A stretch of DNA of 64,000 nucleotides from Buxus sempervirens (Eukaryota > Streptophyta > Magnoliopsida > Buxales > Buxaceae), in NCBI GenBank assembly GCA_947561395.2, contig OX387186.1, forward strand, positions 45,775,220-45,839,219, in the 5' to 3' direction. This document shows, piece by piece, positions 1-13,006 of the stretch; position 1 is the first letter of the stretch, and each line of letters starts with the position of its first letter. Below the pieces are notes generated by a model. That model was not told the origin of the DNA. It saw only the letters and a list, made by a program, of their open reading frames with translations, and searched no databases. The position numbers and the translations under genes were made by a program.

Positions 1-1335
1 CGTTGTTTGGAAAACCATTTTTTTCGTAGTTTGGAAAAAGAATGATTATCTGTGGAAAGTTGAAGATATTCAAGAGATGAAACAAAAGGATCGAGTCTAG
101 TATAAGTCAGCAACTTTCAATGCAAAAGTTTAGGATCACAGAGCATCAATCATTCATACACAATATGGAAGTCATGAGTTCAATAAAAATATCAGCAGTA
201 GAAAAAGGTTGGTAATGCATAATCAGCAATCCATTCCAGACGTTACAAAGAAATGTTGAACTATGTTATGGGTTATAGTACTTCAAGAATTAACAGAAGC
301 TTAGAATATGTATTTCATGATAAGATAAAGATAAATTAAATAAGTAAGATGAAGATAATATGCAAATGTTTTGAAACATAAAACTCATATCATCATACAT
401 TAAGATACTAATCAAGAGATAAATGACATTAAGGAAAAGAAAAGAAAAAGAAACAACTTTAGATAAAGATGAATTAAATATTCAAGATAGAGATAATATG
501 CCAACACCTTTTTGAAACAAATAAATATCACCATTTGCAATATAGGATAGATTTGATTGGAAATTTGGGTCATGAAGAAGATAACTTTTTTATTTATACA
601 TTGGAAAGGAAGTAACGTTTGGACATGGCGTTTGGAACACGATGTTCAACAATGAGATATTGAAATTTTTGAAAGGACATACCAGTTGGACTTGGATGAG
701 GAGAGGGGTGTTGGACAACCTTTTAGCAGTGGACGTGTGCCAAAGTAGTTTGAAAATAAGAGAAAATATGATTAAGGTGAGGGGCATTTTGGGAAAGGAA
801 AAATGGACAAACAATAAGGGTATTCGTGCTTCTTCACAGCAGTAACAATAATAGTAATAAAGATTTGGTTTTTCGTGTTGTTTTTCAAAATAATTCAAAT
901 TCAATCATCAATTCTAGGCATTAGAAAACTAGAGATATTTTATTAACATAATTGACAACAAATGTCATTTTAAAGTTGACGAAAACTCTCTTTAAAAAAT
1001 ACCCGACTTATAAACCTCTTTAAGTACTTATATAAACCATGATTACAAAAAGAGAGCATTTCACCTGGTGCTATTCAGTGGTGCCAACGTGAAACACACA
1101 CATGAATGTCCATGTTAGGAGCGGGCCCACACATCTAATCTCCATCCCATGAAACCACCGGATTTTGGATCAGAGGAAATGTTTTCTTAAAGTTGATGAG
1201 AACATTTGAATAATGTAATGATATTTGTTTTTAATTATTTGAAAAATATCATTAATAGTCAATTATGAAGAAATTTATGACTGAATCTGAATTATGTTTT
1301 AAAAGCACCGACTAAAACCAATTTTCTTTTTCTTT
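1..1335. other. Upstream intergenic DNA, no gene recognised
   Basis: No conserved protein is visible in any frame. A diverged direct repeat of about 55 bp occurs at roughly 322-377 and 460-516; both copies share an AGATAAAGAT word and a GATAATATGC word. A TATATAAACC stretch near 1,030-1,039 could be a TATA box for the downstream NAR1 homologue, but it is far from the likely leader exon. Short frames at 590-904 (-) and 642-845 (+) overlap on opposite strands and look like chance. Confidence 0.4.
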
Positions 1336-2182
1336 CGTTTTTTTTGGGAAAACTTGATAAGGGGAGACAAAACCGCCGACTACCACCGTTCTTTCTCCTC
1401 TCTTCGTTTTTGGGATAAAAGAAAACCAGAACCGTCTTCGACATTTGCTCCGCATGAAAGAGAGTGCCTCCTTAGCTTGGTAGACTCCGCTCTGTTGCCG
1501 TCTCAACTCTCACTTTCATCGTCCATCGCCCATTAAGGAAGAAGAAAAAATCAGAAAAGCGACAGGTACCGCCCTCTCTCTCTCTCTCTAATTTATTCTG
1601 ATTAGGCACTCGAAACAGGGGGATTTCGAATCTTTTTCTTCCATCCCAATTTCAATTAGCTTGTATGAATTCATATCCTTTCTTTCTAACCGACTCAGTT
1701 TTTTTTTCTATGGCCCCCTCCTTGCCCTATTAGATCTTCTAATAAGTAGTCTTTTACATCTTCTCAAAATTCTCTCTTTAAATCATATGCTCAGCCGTTG
1801 TAACTTTTTCTCTTTTATGATTTTATCTCACATAACATCTAACCACTTTTGAACATGTTTATTCTTTCTTTGATATCTTTTAGTCTTCTCACACATTTAT
1901 CTCGACATTTGTATTTCTTGAACGCCTTTCCCGTGTCTGAAACATCACGCCCCGTTCTTTTTTCACTTCACTTTTATGCCCTCATTTCATAAATTAATCC
2001 TTTTTTTCCCACTGGTCAAACTCTAACCCCCCTTCTCCGTTGTCATGAAATCGATCTTTATTCTTTATCTCTTATCTGTTAGTCTTCTCGCAAATTCATC
2101 TCAATATTTATATTTCAACAGTTCTGATTCTTATAAGGGGTATTCGTTTTTTTTTTAGAGAGAGAAAGATAGATAAGAAGCG
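1336..2182 (+). promoter_or_regulatory. Putative 5' leader with a leader intron of the NAR1 homologue
   Basis: The block to 1,565 is richer in G+C than its surroundings and ends GCGACAG before GTACCG, a good splice donor at 1,566. It is followed by pyrimidine-rich, intron-like sequence, including a (CT)n run at about 1,573-1,590. A run of T ending in AG at 2,157-2,158 is a good acceptor, 24 bases before the ATG at 2,183. This is the layout of a non-coding first exon and leader intron. The transcription start is not determined. Confidence 0.5.
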
Positions 2183-5100
2183 ATGTCAGAAAGGTTCTCG
2201 CCGACTCTGCGGATCGGTGATCTCAACGATTTCATCGCCCCGTCGCAAGCTTGCATTGTTTCTCTGAAGGGGCTCAAGGCCACACCAACGAAGCAGGAAA
2301 GACTAGAGGTATCAAATTTAGATTGAACGTATTTGAATTGAATCCAAATCCATCTTCTAGATAAGTAAATACTCTGTAAGAGCTTGATTTATGTTCGTAG
2401 GGTTAAAATTTCTGTAGAATTTGAAGTACTCTCTACTGGTATAATGAAAATCAGACTTCTTGGCATATATATATTAATACATAAAATATCCGAGAAATTT
2501 TGTTCTTTCTCGTTCATTATGCGGTAATAACACTTATCTTTGCATTAGCTTATGATCAACAAATCAGATTAATAACACGTTTCTTCTTTGTTTGAATTTC
2601 TTTAATTGTTTTGACCTGGTTGTTCAATTTTACAGAAACAAGAGAAGGTTGCGCCTCCAATCAAGCCATTGCAAACGGAACCAGTCAAGATTTCGTTAAA
2701 GGACTGCTTAGCATGTAGGTACTATATCTTCTCCTTTTCCTCCCGGGTTATCATGTTTCTGGCAGCATGCAAACTCATATCAACTAACTTTTGTCAATTG
2801 TGTCAACTACATATGCGGTTTAGTAATTCATGTGAACAGCCACTAGACCTATGCAATTTATATTGTGCTTAAATTTCAAGCTAATAAATATTTAAATTTA
2901 TGACTATCCTCCTGCAAGTATTAAAATAAAATTCTAGTGATTAGAAAACTCAAAGAAGCATAGTTGAATGTGAACCATGGTTGATGGAGATTATGAGAGA
3001 TAGCTGCCGCAAGTGAGACAAGTCAAGTAGAGCTTTATCTTCTTGATGCAGGAGATATTTAGAAACTAACAAATAAAGCTACAAATTGTTTTAGAAATTT
3101 TGTTTCTAGAAAGTTTTTTATTTCTTAAGTTTCCTATTTAATATTAGGAAAGACTTTTTATTTTCTATTTAAGAAGGTAGCTGTAATTTCTTATCTTGAT
3201 TATTTTCTATTTCAGTTTTAGTGAAGTTTCTATATTTTGTTTTAGTATTAAGAGAGTTGGAATATTTCTATTTCAATTTTAGAAAGTTTCTATTATTCCT
3301 TTATAGGAAATTTTGTAACCTCTACAAAAAAAGGGGAATAATTTCATAATGGATCATTGGAGAATTATACAGCGAATCAATTGTTCAAGGAGAGATTCTT
3401 TAGTCTAAGCTCAAGGTGAGAAGCCAAGAGCTTGGGGAGTGAGATGTCTTCCCTTGGTTTTTTTTTCCTTTTAAGTTTTCTGTTCTAAATTCCTGGGTAT
3501 CCTAGCTTGAGAATTCCATCCTATGTTCTTAAGCTACATCACTTCTTTTGCTCTGGCTTGTAAGCCGTGGATTAGTGGTATTAGGCTCTTTGGAATTCAA
3601 AAAAGATCAGGATTGTTTGTCAATTTTTTTGGGACAAAACTTGAAGCCCATTAATTAAATATCTCTGGAGTTTGTGAGTTTGGTAAATATAAAGTTCAAA
3701 AAGTAATAAAATCTAAAGCTATAATGGTCTATTTTGAAAACCTGAAGATTATTGTAGTTTCATGAACATTATAGTGTTAAAAAAAATATATTTTGATTAT
3801 AAATGTAGCTAAGGTTTACATGCGCCAAGTTCACCAAAGCTTGGTTCAAGAATATTAAGTAGATGAGCCTCCCAAAATCTCATGTTTGGGCCAGAAATCT
3901 AATTCTCAGTTTTGGTCATGGCTCGTGTATAATGATTTGATCTTAACTAGCTAGCTTGGCTTGTTGACAGTCCCCTGATTGATGCTCAAGGAATCTGAGC
4001 CATGTTATTCAAGTTCTTAATAGTATAACAAGGCAGCTAGGATTTTGAGTCACCATATTTGGAGACGGGGAATGATGCCACCTTAATCATCATAGTCTTT
4101 GGGATTCTCAAAGGTCCCCTCATGGACACTACATGCTACAATACATAATTCAAGAAATGTGCACCGATTGTTTCAGTAGGTCAAGTTCAATTGCATCTTT
4201 AAAGAGGCAAATCAAGCAGCTGATGTCCTTGCAAATTTTGCTCTTGATATGTGTGTGTGTCTGGGTTAACAACAAGCTTTTTTTTTTTTTTGGTTGTCGG
4301 TATCAAAAGATGACTATTTGTGGTGGTATACAGCCAGGAGTATTGACTATTTATAGCAATATATGCTAATGATCTCTGTTGGCAGTTAAAACTTTTGGGC
4401 TTCATTACCATAGGCAGTAGAATGGCATAAATTTTGTTTCTTAAATGTCATCCTTGAAGTCTCAATACCTGATGTCAGATCATATTTTTTATGCAAATTA
4501 ATTTTCTGATAACATTTTAATATTTCCTACAATGAGGGTCATTACCTTAATCAGTGGCATCTGTCTGTTGAAATCATCTTCAATTAAAGTGTTTTTATAT
4601 GTGCATTTTGATGCATTCCTCAGATTTAAGTAAAATTTTCTGTTATCTGCTGTGCAGTATTTTGACTCCTTGTGGGTTCTCTAATGCGGGGTCTTTAATT
4701 TCACCTTACTCTTCTGTTTATTTATTTTGCAAAATTCATGTCTACCTAAAGTTGTCCACAAATAACAGTAACAAGATGTCTTGCCACAATCTAACTTTTT
4801 TCAGCAGCAGGATATGTTTTCCCCATCCAACCTTTCAAAAATTATACAGTGTCAAATTATGAGTATTCAATCATTTTCACTTTTCACTGATACTATCTGG
4901 ATTCTTTTTAGTCTTATACTTTTCCCTTTTAAATCCACTTATGTACTAAAATTATCTTGGTCTACTTCCCTTGATCTTACCTTCTAATTGCACAATACTT
5001 AGGCACTCTGGAATATGTACATTCGTTACTTCATATTTCCTAGTCTTATTATAAGTTGACGTTAACATCCTTATCTCAATAATGTTTATTCTGTATATAT

Positions 5101-8100
5101 ATGTCGTTGTTGTGGTAGCTATTGTTGTTGCTTTTTTTTTTTTTGGGTTGCCCAACAATCTGATGCATGTAGTGTAGCAACCTACTAGATGTTTTGTAAA
5201 CATTTCCTTTTAATTTAAGTAGAATGCATTAATCGTATAAAATTTCAGAGTTGTCTCTCCACTTAAAGGCGTGCGGCCATATTTTATATCATTATCAATA
5301 TCCTCCTCTCTATAGATATTTTTTTCCAAGTTAATGAAATTAATTGCTTTTATAAATCTTTTGATTTTCAATTCTTAACATTGTTTCACCTTCGATATTA
5401 CTTAGCCTAATTCAACTTTTTCTTTTTGAAACCATTTGAATTTATCCATTTTATTAAAATTTACATAATAGCTATTTTCTTTGCGAACAAATCAGCCAAG
5501 AGTTGTGGTACATGGGGAGTCCTTTTTTCCTTCTTTTCCTACAGATGGTGTCTTTGCTTTTGCTTGGGATGGGGTGGCGGGTAGTATTTAAATATTGCAC
5601 AATTTTTTCACATTTTTGGTTCTGAGTTCTTTGGTGCATTGTCTTTGGTTACGACTTTATCTTTTCATCTCTTTAATTTTGTTCTTGGCTGTCTTTATTC
5701 TCTCCCTTAATTTTTTTCCTAGTAAATAGGAAAATAAAAACTGCCAAACTCCATAATTTGCCTGTCAAATTGAAATTCCATCAATTTGACATTTGGAATT
5801 TCCCACTATGGTTTTAGAAAGCTATTCGTTACAGAAAAAATTGCTGATACTTCTAGGTTTTGTAATTGCAAAAATATGCCTGCATAGTAACTTTTAGTTT
5901 GATCTTTTGAAAGGAATTGTCAAGATTTCTTAATTAACATGACAAGCTTGGGACAACTCTTCAACATAAAATTCAAATGCCAAAAAAAAAAATCCCTTTA
6001 TATTTATTTTTATATGTTGGGCTTCTATTTCTTTGGGACCTTTGTAGAGCTCCGTGTAGGGTGCATATAGATTCTGACATTATCTAGGGGGATGGATGCT
6101 TCCATAACTCTAGCTGATTTTTCTTATGGAGCGTGAGTATAAATGTCTTGTTCAAATTACACTAAGTTTATATAGCTATGAGTATGGTATTCTTAGTGTT
6201 GCATTGAGGGGGTTGCAAGGTGGTCAGGGATAGTATTTTGTATCTTTGCTTATAGCTTTTCCGTTTTACTACTCTTATTTTACCTTATACACACACGCGC
6301 GCGCTTACACTTCATTATCGATCAAATGAAAAAAGAGAATCATTTACATAAGAATTGAGTTATCGAACTATATTGTGTTAGATGAGGTTGTACTAAATCT
6401 GGATCAAAGAAACATGTTTTGAGGACTGATGCTTCCTATGTTGTTAAAAATTAAGTAGCTAATTAGTGAAAGTAGGAGTAAAGAAAATTACTAAGTGAAT
6501 TCAAGCATAGAACGGAGAAATGTGGAGATTTTTGCTATAGCCATTTGAATATTAAAATGTTCAAGTGACTAGTTGTTTCTTTAGAATATGAAGAGGCAAT
6601 TGCTGGCATTTGACACGTTGTTTTATGTCTTGACAACCTACTAAAAGATCACATGTTGGAGCAGATTTTTGGGCCATTATAGTTTTTGGTTATTAAGTTT
6701 TTCATTGTATATTTTTCAAAAATCTCCCTTACTTTAACAACTATTACTAAGTTAACCTGGAGATGTACTTAATCTTCCCCTTGCCTAGATCTTTTTGTTG
6801 TTTCTTGGATGATTAGTGATGAATTTTAATTCTTGGCACATTGAACATCTCCTGATTTAACATGATGCTGATGAATGTATATTTTTCAATAATTTCTCTT
6901 ACTATAACAACTATTACTAAATTAACCTAGAGATGACTTAATCTTCCCCTTGCCTAGATCTTTTTGTTGTTTCTTGGATGATTAGTAATGATTTTTAATT
7001 CTTGGCACATTGAACATTTCCTGATTTAAAATGATGCTGATGAATGTCTCTTCTTAGAAGCTTTTAATTATTCCTTTCTAGTCACTTTGTTCTCAGAATA
7101 TTTGCCCCTCTAAAGCGTTGTGATATTTTTTGATCGTGCAGTGGCTGCATAACATCTGCAGAGACAGTGATGCTTGAGAAGCAAAGCTTGGATGAGTTTC
7201 TCTCTAATATAAAATCAGGAAAGGCTGTTATCGTCTCCATCTCTCCCCAGTCTAGGGCATCCTTTGCTGCTTATTATAACATTTCGCCACCTCAGGTAAA
7301 TGAGAAAATAGACCATTGCATCTGATGTAATCTTTTCTCGTTTAAGTCCATATATTTCATCTCATGGAATAGTGAAGCTTAATTTTATATTTGAACTTTT
7401 TCTTGGGATGTCCCTCGTTGAATTTCCCATCAAAAAAAAGGAAGGAAAAAAGAAGAAGAAAACTTTGCTTCCTATTACTAGTTTTATAAAAAAGTATTGT
7501 AAATATTTGCCTCTGAAAATTCATGGAATGTAAAACACTTACCATGTGTATAATTTAGGTTTTCGGAAAACTCACAACATTTTTCAAGTCCTTGGGGGTA
7601 AAGGCTGTATTTGATACAAGCTGCAGTAGGGACTTATCACTAATTGAGTCATGCAATGAATTTATTACTCGGTTCAAGCAGTCTGATGAAGAAGGATGTA
7701 AATCTTCCGTTCCCATGCTGGCATCAGCATGTCCAGGTATGTTCATTTTATATTGCTTAAAATTTTTTTTTTTATCTCATTCCATTATGTGAAATATATT
7801 TAATCTGTTACTGGCTGAGATCATCTCTGTGCCGTATAGTTGGTAATAGATTTTGCATTGCTAACAATCCAATATTCTATTGGACTTTATTGTTTGCATT
7901 CTATTGCCATGTCATATGCATTAAGGTGGCTATAGGTTTGGTTGCCAAAAATAGGGCTTCATGGGTGGTTGTTGGTTTGGAGGTGTATTGTAATGTGCTA
8001 TCATTTAAGAACTCATAGACATTGGGGCTATGATGTTGACTTATAAATATGATCATCCATTTTTTTCTTTGGTTAATAATTTGTCTTGGAAGGTACTATC

Positions 8101-11100
8101 TTTTGTCATTTTAGGGATCTGTTCTCGCCTCTCACTAGTTATGGTGCAATTGGACAATAAGAAACCAATTCCTCATACATTTGTTAAGGAACTTAGTCCT
8201 GAGGAGCAACATTTTTTGATATAGATCATTGGTGTAGCATGTTCTGTATCATGGAGTGTTAAATAACATTATTCGAAGTATGACCATGCTTCAAAGTGGT
8301 TTTCTGCATATGGATAGGTTTTCAATGTTACTGTAAGCATTTTCTTACACAAGATATTACATTAGCGATCAGCAGATTAACCAGAGGATTCATTTTTTTG
8401 AATAAGGAAAATAATTTATAATTTCTATTGTCATAAGCAGACTTTTTCTTTAGTGATCCTAAATGCTATACGTTTAACATATTGGTGAATTTTGATTTTT
8501 TATATTTTCCCAGTTGATTAAATCCATATCTCATATTTGTCAACTGCATGACTACTGCCAGTTAACTTGTTTGCGAAATTATGAATGATTTTCAGAATTG
8601 CGGCACATGCCACTTTGAGATGATACTTGTTTAGATGCTATAAAATGATACCTTTTTAGATGGTGGCTGTCTGCTGTTGTGATTTGCATTTCAATTATAT
8701 TTCTTTGACTGCAGGTTGGATATGCTATGCTGAAAAAACACTTGGATCCTATATTCTGCCTTACATTTCCTCTGTAAAAAGCCCCCAGCAAGCAATTGGA
8801 GCTGCTATTAAGCATCGCATTTGCCAAAAAATGGGTCTTATGTAAGTTCTCTCTAGCCAATCCTAAATCTGTCCTAGGAGATAATTTGTGTGTATGAGAC
8901 ATCCACATGACTTGGACTGATTTATACTTCCTAAAGAATGTATTTATTGTGTGCTTGGTTTGGATTGTTGGTATGATCATTGTAACAGTCATATGTTATT
9001 TAGCTTAAACGAGATGATAGAAAAAAAGAATTTAATCCTCCATTTGTTCAAAAGGAGTAAGATTCCACTCTTCTATAGTTGCAATATTGTCCCTTTTTCA
9101 GCTTCCTTCAAAATGTCATTTATGACTTCACTATAGGCTATTAAAATTGGTGGAATGTGATTTGTCCATGGCCCGAGGATGACCCTTCACCCATGAATTA
9201 AATTAGCAAGCCTATCACTTTGTTGGTGTCCAGGAGTGATAATTATAATGAGAAAATTGATTGTGTACGTTGTGCGCACAATTTTGCATACAATAGGAAC
9301 ACCCATTACTAATGAAATCTTAGATTTCTTGTCTGGTGGTTATATTTGTTGTATCCTCCTTATTCCAGCTTCTACCAGCCACCAAGTTCTTGCTTCCTTT
9401 TTTTTTCTTTTCTTTTTGTGGTATGAGTTTCTATGAGAATCCGTTCAGTTAAATGGATGAAAAACAGTTTTAAGTGTTAATTATGTGAGTTTCTGAGTAT
9501 AGAAAGATAAAATGATGAAACCAATGTTCTTGTCTGCTTTACCAGGATTGTGTTTTATTTGGCCCTAATTCTTATGAAGACACACACACACACACACACA
9601 TATATTAGACAAAACCACAGAATATGCTTGAGAAATGAACATGACGAGCACACATATGGTAGAGTGGGCTCGGCGTGCGTGTGTGTATGCTTATATTTTT
9701 GTTTCTGTTCTTGGAAATAGGCTTCTCTAAACCTTCAAGTATCACATCTATATGCATTGGTTATCTGTTGGGTCTTGTGACTGCCTGTGTATAGGCTTTC
9801 TTTGCCCCTCTTCAGCTAATGACTTTAAAGTAGTTTTTCTTGATTTTATGTTTGAGTAACTTTATTGGTGTTATATTTGATAGGCCGGATAATGTCTACC
9901 ATGTGACTGTGATGCCTTGTTATGACAAGAAGCTCGAAGCTGCTAGGGATGATTTTGTATTTTCAGTGGATGCTAATGGAGATACTGTCGATGAGGCTGC
10001 AGGTCTAAGGATAACCGAGGTTGATTCCGTCTTGACATCGGGAGAAGTTTTGGAGTTGATACAGGTAAGGCAGTTTAGTTATTATTATATTAGAAGTCTC
10101 ATGCATGATAAATCAGTAATGTTGATAAGTTTCTTTCTCTTGCAGCTAAAATCTGTGGATTTCAAGACCTTGGATGAGTCTTCTCTAGATAAACTGTAAG
10201 AAATTTACTACTTGTTATGTGCTTATTATTCTTGTAGTTCCTTCTGGTAGATAAGCTCTTTAATATTCTTGTAGGCTGACAAATGTTGATGAGGAAGGAC
10301 ATCTATATGGGGTCCCGGGAGGCTCAGGTGGTTATGCAGAAACAATTTTCCGGCATGCTGCTAAAACATTATTTGGGACAGAGATCAAAGGCCCTCTTGA
10401 TTTTAAAATAATAAAGAATTCCGATTTCCGGGAAGTAAGCCTAGAAGTAAGCTTCTTCCTACTCTGTTGATGGAGTTTCTAACAAAGATAGGGACATTTC
10501 ACTCAGACCTTACGAACTGTCAATTGCATGTTGTTTTATGTATAGCATTAGTAGAGTGCAAGCCATGCATTCAGGAAGCCCACAACTTAAATGTCTTCTT
10601 TCTCACCTGATTGGTGATCTAAAATCATCTGGCCTGCTGCCTTTTGTTGATTAGACCATATTTTATGTGACAGCCACAAGATCAGTATGGATCATCTGTT
10701 TATAATCATCATATCAGATTACTGTTAGCCCTCTGGAATCTCTGTGGAAACCATCAAAGTTCAAGTCTTTCTACTAGGGCTAGAACATACCTTAGCTCAT
10801 AGGAAGATGAATTCTAACTTTCCATGTGAAAATGGTGCTGAACGATGTGGCTTGCACACCTCTTTTCGACATGTCCATTGAAGAAACTGATTGCCACTTG
10901 TTTCTTTATTTCTTTTCAGAATTTGTATGTTCTGCTTTTTTTTTCTTTTTTTTTAATATAGAAAAAAGAAAGGATACGGAAGGAGGAAAAGGAGAACCTG
11001 GAGTATATGGTGTCTCATTTTCTTAGTGGCTACATTGATCAATGTTGCAATGGCCACAGTGTTTAGTGCACTGTCTTAACACATACGATTTGACCCACCC

Positions 11101-11830
11101 CTTGGTGGATTGTGCATAAGTTTGCATGGTGGATAACTGGATATTACAATTTCAAGCAGCATAAACTAGAAGTATTTTATTATGTGCAAGTGGTATAATG
11201 GATGTTCATAATTTTGTACCTGGCAACTTATGCGAACTAATGCTCTTGCAGGTGGAGGGAAAAACTGTTTTGAAGTTCGCACTGTGTTATGGATTCAGGA
11301 ACTTGCAAAATATTGTGAGAAAAATCAAAATTGGAAAATGTGATTATCATTTTTTGGAGGTTATGGCATGCCCTTCAGGTAAAAAATTTGTTGTCTATTC
11401 ATTTGCTGAAATGAAATTTGGGAACCAATCAATTTCTCTTGCACTTAAAAATTTTATTGACGATTTGACTGTCAAATACTGTATCATTAGGTTGCTTGAA
11501 TGGAGGAGGCCAAATCAAGCCTGTGGCAGGGCAATCAGCTAAGGATTTAATTCAGTCATTAGAAAATGTTTATATGGAAAAGGTACGCCTTCTTCTGTAG
11601 ATTTTTATGTTGTTTGCAATCATCTGTAGTTTTGTTTTCTCGTGTTTTAAAAGCATCTGCATTCTGCATATATACAGGTTTTTGTAGCAGATCCTTTTAA
11701 GAATCCCATTGCTAAGAGCTTATATGAAGAATGGCTTGGCCAACCTGGCTCGGAGAGAGCCAAAAGGCATCTACACACGGAATACCACCCTGTGGTCAAA
11801 AGCATTGCTGCTCAACTCCACAACTGGTGA
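2183..11830 (+). CDS. NAR1: NAR1/GOLLUM-like Fe-only hydrogenase-like protein, 11 coding exons
   Basis: Exons: 2183-2308, 2636-2718, 7142-7295, 7559-7736, 8715-8841, 9884-10064, 10146-10195, 10275-10446, 11252-11378, 11491-11582, 11678-11830. All introns are GT-AG and all phases join, giving 1,443 nt and 480 aa, close to the usual plant length of about 475. It begins [20 protein letters not shown], typical of plant NAR1. Cys24, Cys66, Cys69 and Cys72 (CLACSGC) match the N-terminal [4Fe-4S] site. Cys179 (SACPGW), Cys235 (VMPCYDKK), Cys397 and Cys401 (ACPSGC) match the H-cluster-like site. The protein ends HNW; a C-terminal aromatic residue is a known recognition feature of CIA clients and factors. 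In the family, NAR1 bridges the early cytosolic iron-sulphur assembly steps and the targeting complex; the plant gene also affects growth and oxygen response. Donor and acceptor choices come from codon continuity and similarity recalled from the family. Intron 2 is unusually long. Confidence 0.95.
2960..3600 (+). mobile_element. Possible degenerate LTR remnant in intron 2
   Basis: The stretch has the texture of a Copia-type LTR leader. It shows repeated TTTCTATTT/TTTTAG words, a short A-rich stretch followed by GAATTATACAGCG, and a GAGATTCTTTAGTCTAAGC segment with AGCTTGGGGAG. No clean ends or target duplication could be fixed, so the bounds are approximate and the call is tentative. Confidence 0.25.
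6706..7044 (+). repeat. Tandem duplication of about 170 bp in NAR1 intron 2
   Basis: Two direct copies, 6,706-6,875 and 6,876-7,044, both start TGTATATTTTTCAA and both contain CTTCCCCTTGCCTAGATC and TTGTTGTTTCTTGGATGATT. They differ by scattered substitutions and one or two single-base indels. The array stops about 95 bases before the acceptor of exon 3. Confidence 0.9.
9581..9606 (+). repeat. (CA)n/(TA)n microsatellite in NAR1 intron 5
   Basis: Ten CA units are followed by TATATA. It lies inside the intron between exons 5 and 6. Confidence 0.9.
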
Positions 11831-12396
11831 GAACCCCTGTGCTTGAAAACCCTCCAATAACAGTTCAAGATGCTCATCGACCAGTTTCAGCTTTCAGCAT
11901 ACACAGATTATTGAATATGGCTCTTATTGCCTCTCTGAGCATAAATACCGTCCCTGATGCCTCTTCATTTGGAAGAGGTTTATCGAGGGGTCCAATTTTG
12001 GGAAGTTCGAAAGATTGTTCATTGCATGTATGATTTTCACCTTCATCTATGATGTATATATTTCTTGTTTGAACCCCTAAAAAAGAGGAACTGGGTGTGT
12101 GTGTATGAATGTATTTTTGTAGTTTTGTATTGTGGGTGTCCCTCAAGTATTCTTTGGTCCATCACCAGGCAGGTCCACAACATCATCATTGTTGAAGTGC
12201 ATGCGAAAAACCGTTTCTGAGGGCTTGAAATGTTGAATAATGTATAGTGAGAGGGGAGGGGTACTTGGTCTCTCAATTGGTTGAATTGATGGGTGCTATG
12301 CAATAATCTTAAAGCGCTCTTTAGCTGTCTGTTGTTTCAATGGGTTTACCTGGAAGAATGAGCAAAGAAATGGTACAGGTCGATGGGTCTTCTAAG
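11831..12396 (+). other. 3' flank of the NAR1 homologue
   Basis: No new gene starts here. The stretch probably holds the 3' UTR of the NAR1 homologue; no single poly(A) signal could be chosen with confidence. Overlapping short frames on both strands (11,874-12,303) have no recognisable product. Confidence 0.4.
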
Positions 12397-13006
12397 GCTG
12401 TGTTTGGTATTGCTTCTTATGTTTCAAAAAACAAGATAAGCAATTATACTGTTTTTGCTTTTATGAAGATCTTTTTATGAAGCAATACTGTTTGGTTTAT
12501 CTTTGTTTTGTTTAAAAAAAAAAAAGAAGGCAAAAATGCATATTTGGTAACATCAAAAAATAAAAATTGCTTTGTTATTATTATTATCATTATTATGGTA
12601 GGGGTGGGTGATGGTAGTAGATGGGTGGTGTTAATGGTGGTGCCAATAATGGGAATTGAGGTTGGATGGTGATGGTGGATGGAGGGGGTGGTGGTGATGA
12701 GTAAGTGATGGTTGGTAGTAGTTGTGATGGTGGGTGGTGTTAATGGCGGCATCCAAGGTGGGAAGTGAGGGTGGATTATGGTGATGGTTGGTGGTGTGGT
12801 AGTAGTGGTGGATGATGATAGCAATTGTGGTTTGGATTGTTTGTTAATATTAGAAGAAATAAGTAAAAGATGGAAAAAATGAAAAGCAGTTAGATTGCTT
12901 TTTTATTTTATCATGAGAAGCAATAGTAAACATTAACCAAACATGCTTATTATTTCAAAAAATTGATTTTGTTTAAATAAGTAAAAAAAAACAATGCCAA
13001 ACGCAG
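12397..13006. mobile_element. Non-autonomous TIR element (MITE-like), about 610 bp
   Basis: The left end GCTGTGTTTGGTATTGCTT is inverted at the right end, whose reverse complement is CTGCGTTTGGCATTGTTT. A direct TCTAAG flanks both ends (12,391-12,396 and 13,007-13,012), consistent with a target duplication of at least 6 bp. The interior is non-coding, with a GGTGG/GATGG minisatellite at about 12,597-12,830 that accounts for the low-complexity frame on the minus strand. A second, truncated copy of the right end occurs at 37,610-37,720. Confidence 0.7.
12597..12830 (+). repeat. GGTGGT/GATGGT minisatellite inside the 12.4-kb element
   Basis: A G-rich, imperfect array of GGTGG, GATGGT and TAGTAG words on the plus strand. 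Its complement reads as a His/Thr/Pro-rich frame, an artefact of the repeat. Confidence 0.8.

Larger units (their letters stand above)
2719..7141 (+). other. Intron 2 of the NAR1 homologue (4.4 kb)
   Basis: The exons either side join the CLACSGC motif in frame (AG then T), so this is intron. It contains an LTR-like remnant near 2,960-3,600 and a tandem repeat near 6,706-7,044, described separately, and otherwise AT-rich sequence with no conserved frame. The short ORFs at 4,133-5,203 are not supported as genes. Confidence 0.85.

Noticed and set aside
8579-8992. 137-aa minus-strand ORF over NAR1 exon 5
   Set aside because: It is antisense to a proven exon and flanking intron, with no recognisable domain.
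12444-12824. 126-aa Thr/His/Pro-rich minus-strand ORF
   Set aside because: It is the complement of a GGTGG/GATGG minisatellite in a non-coding element.
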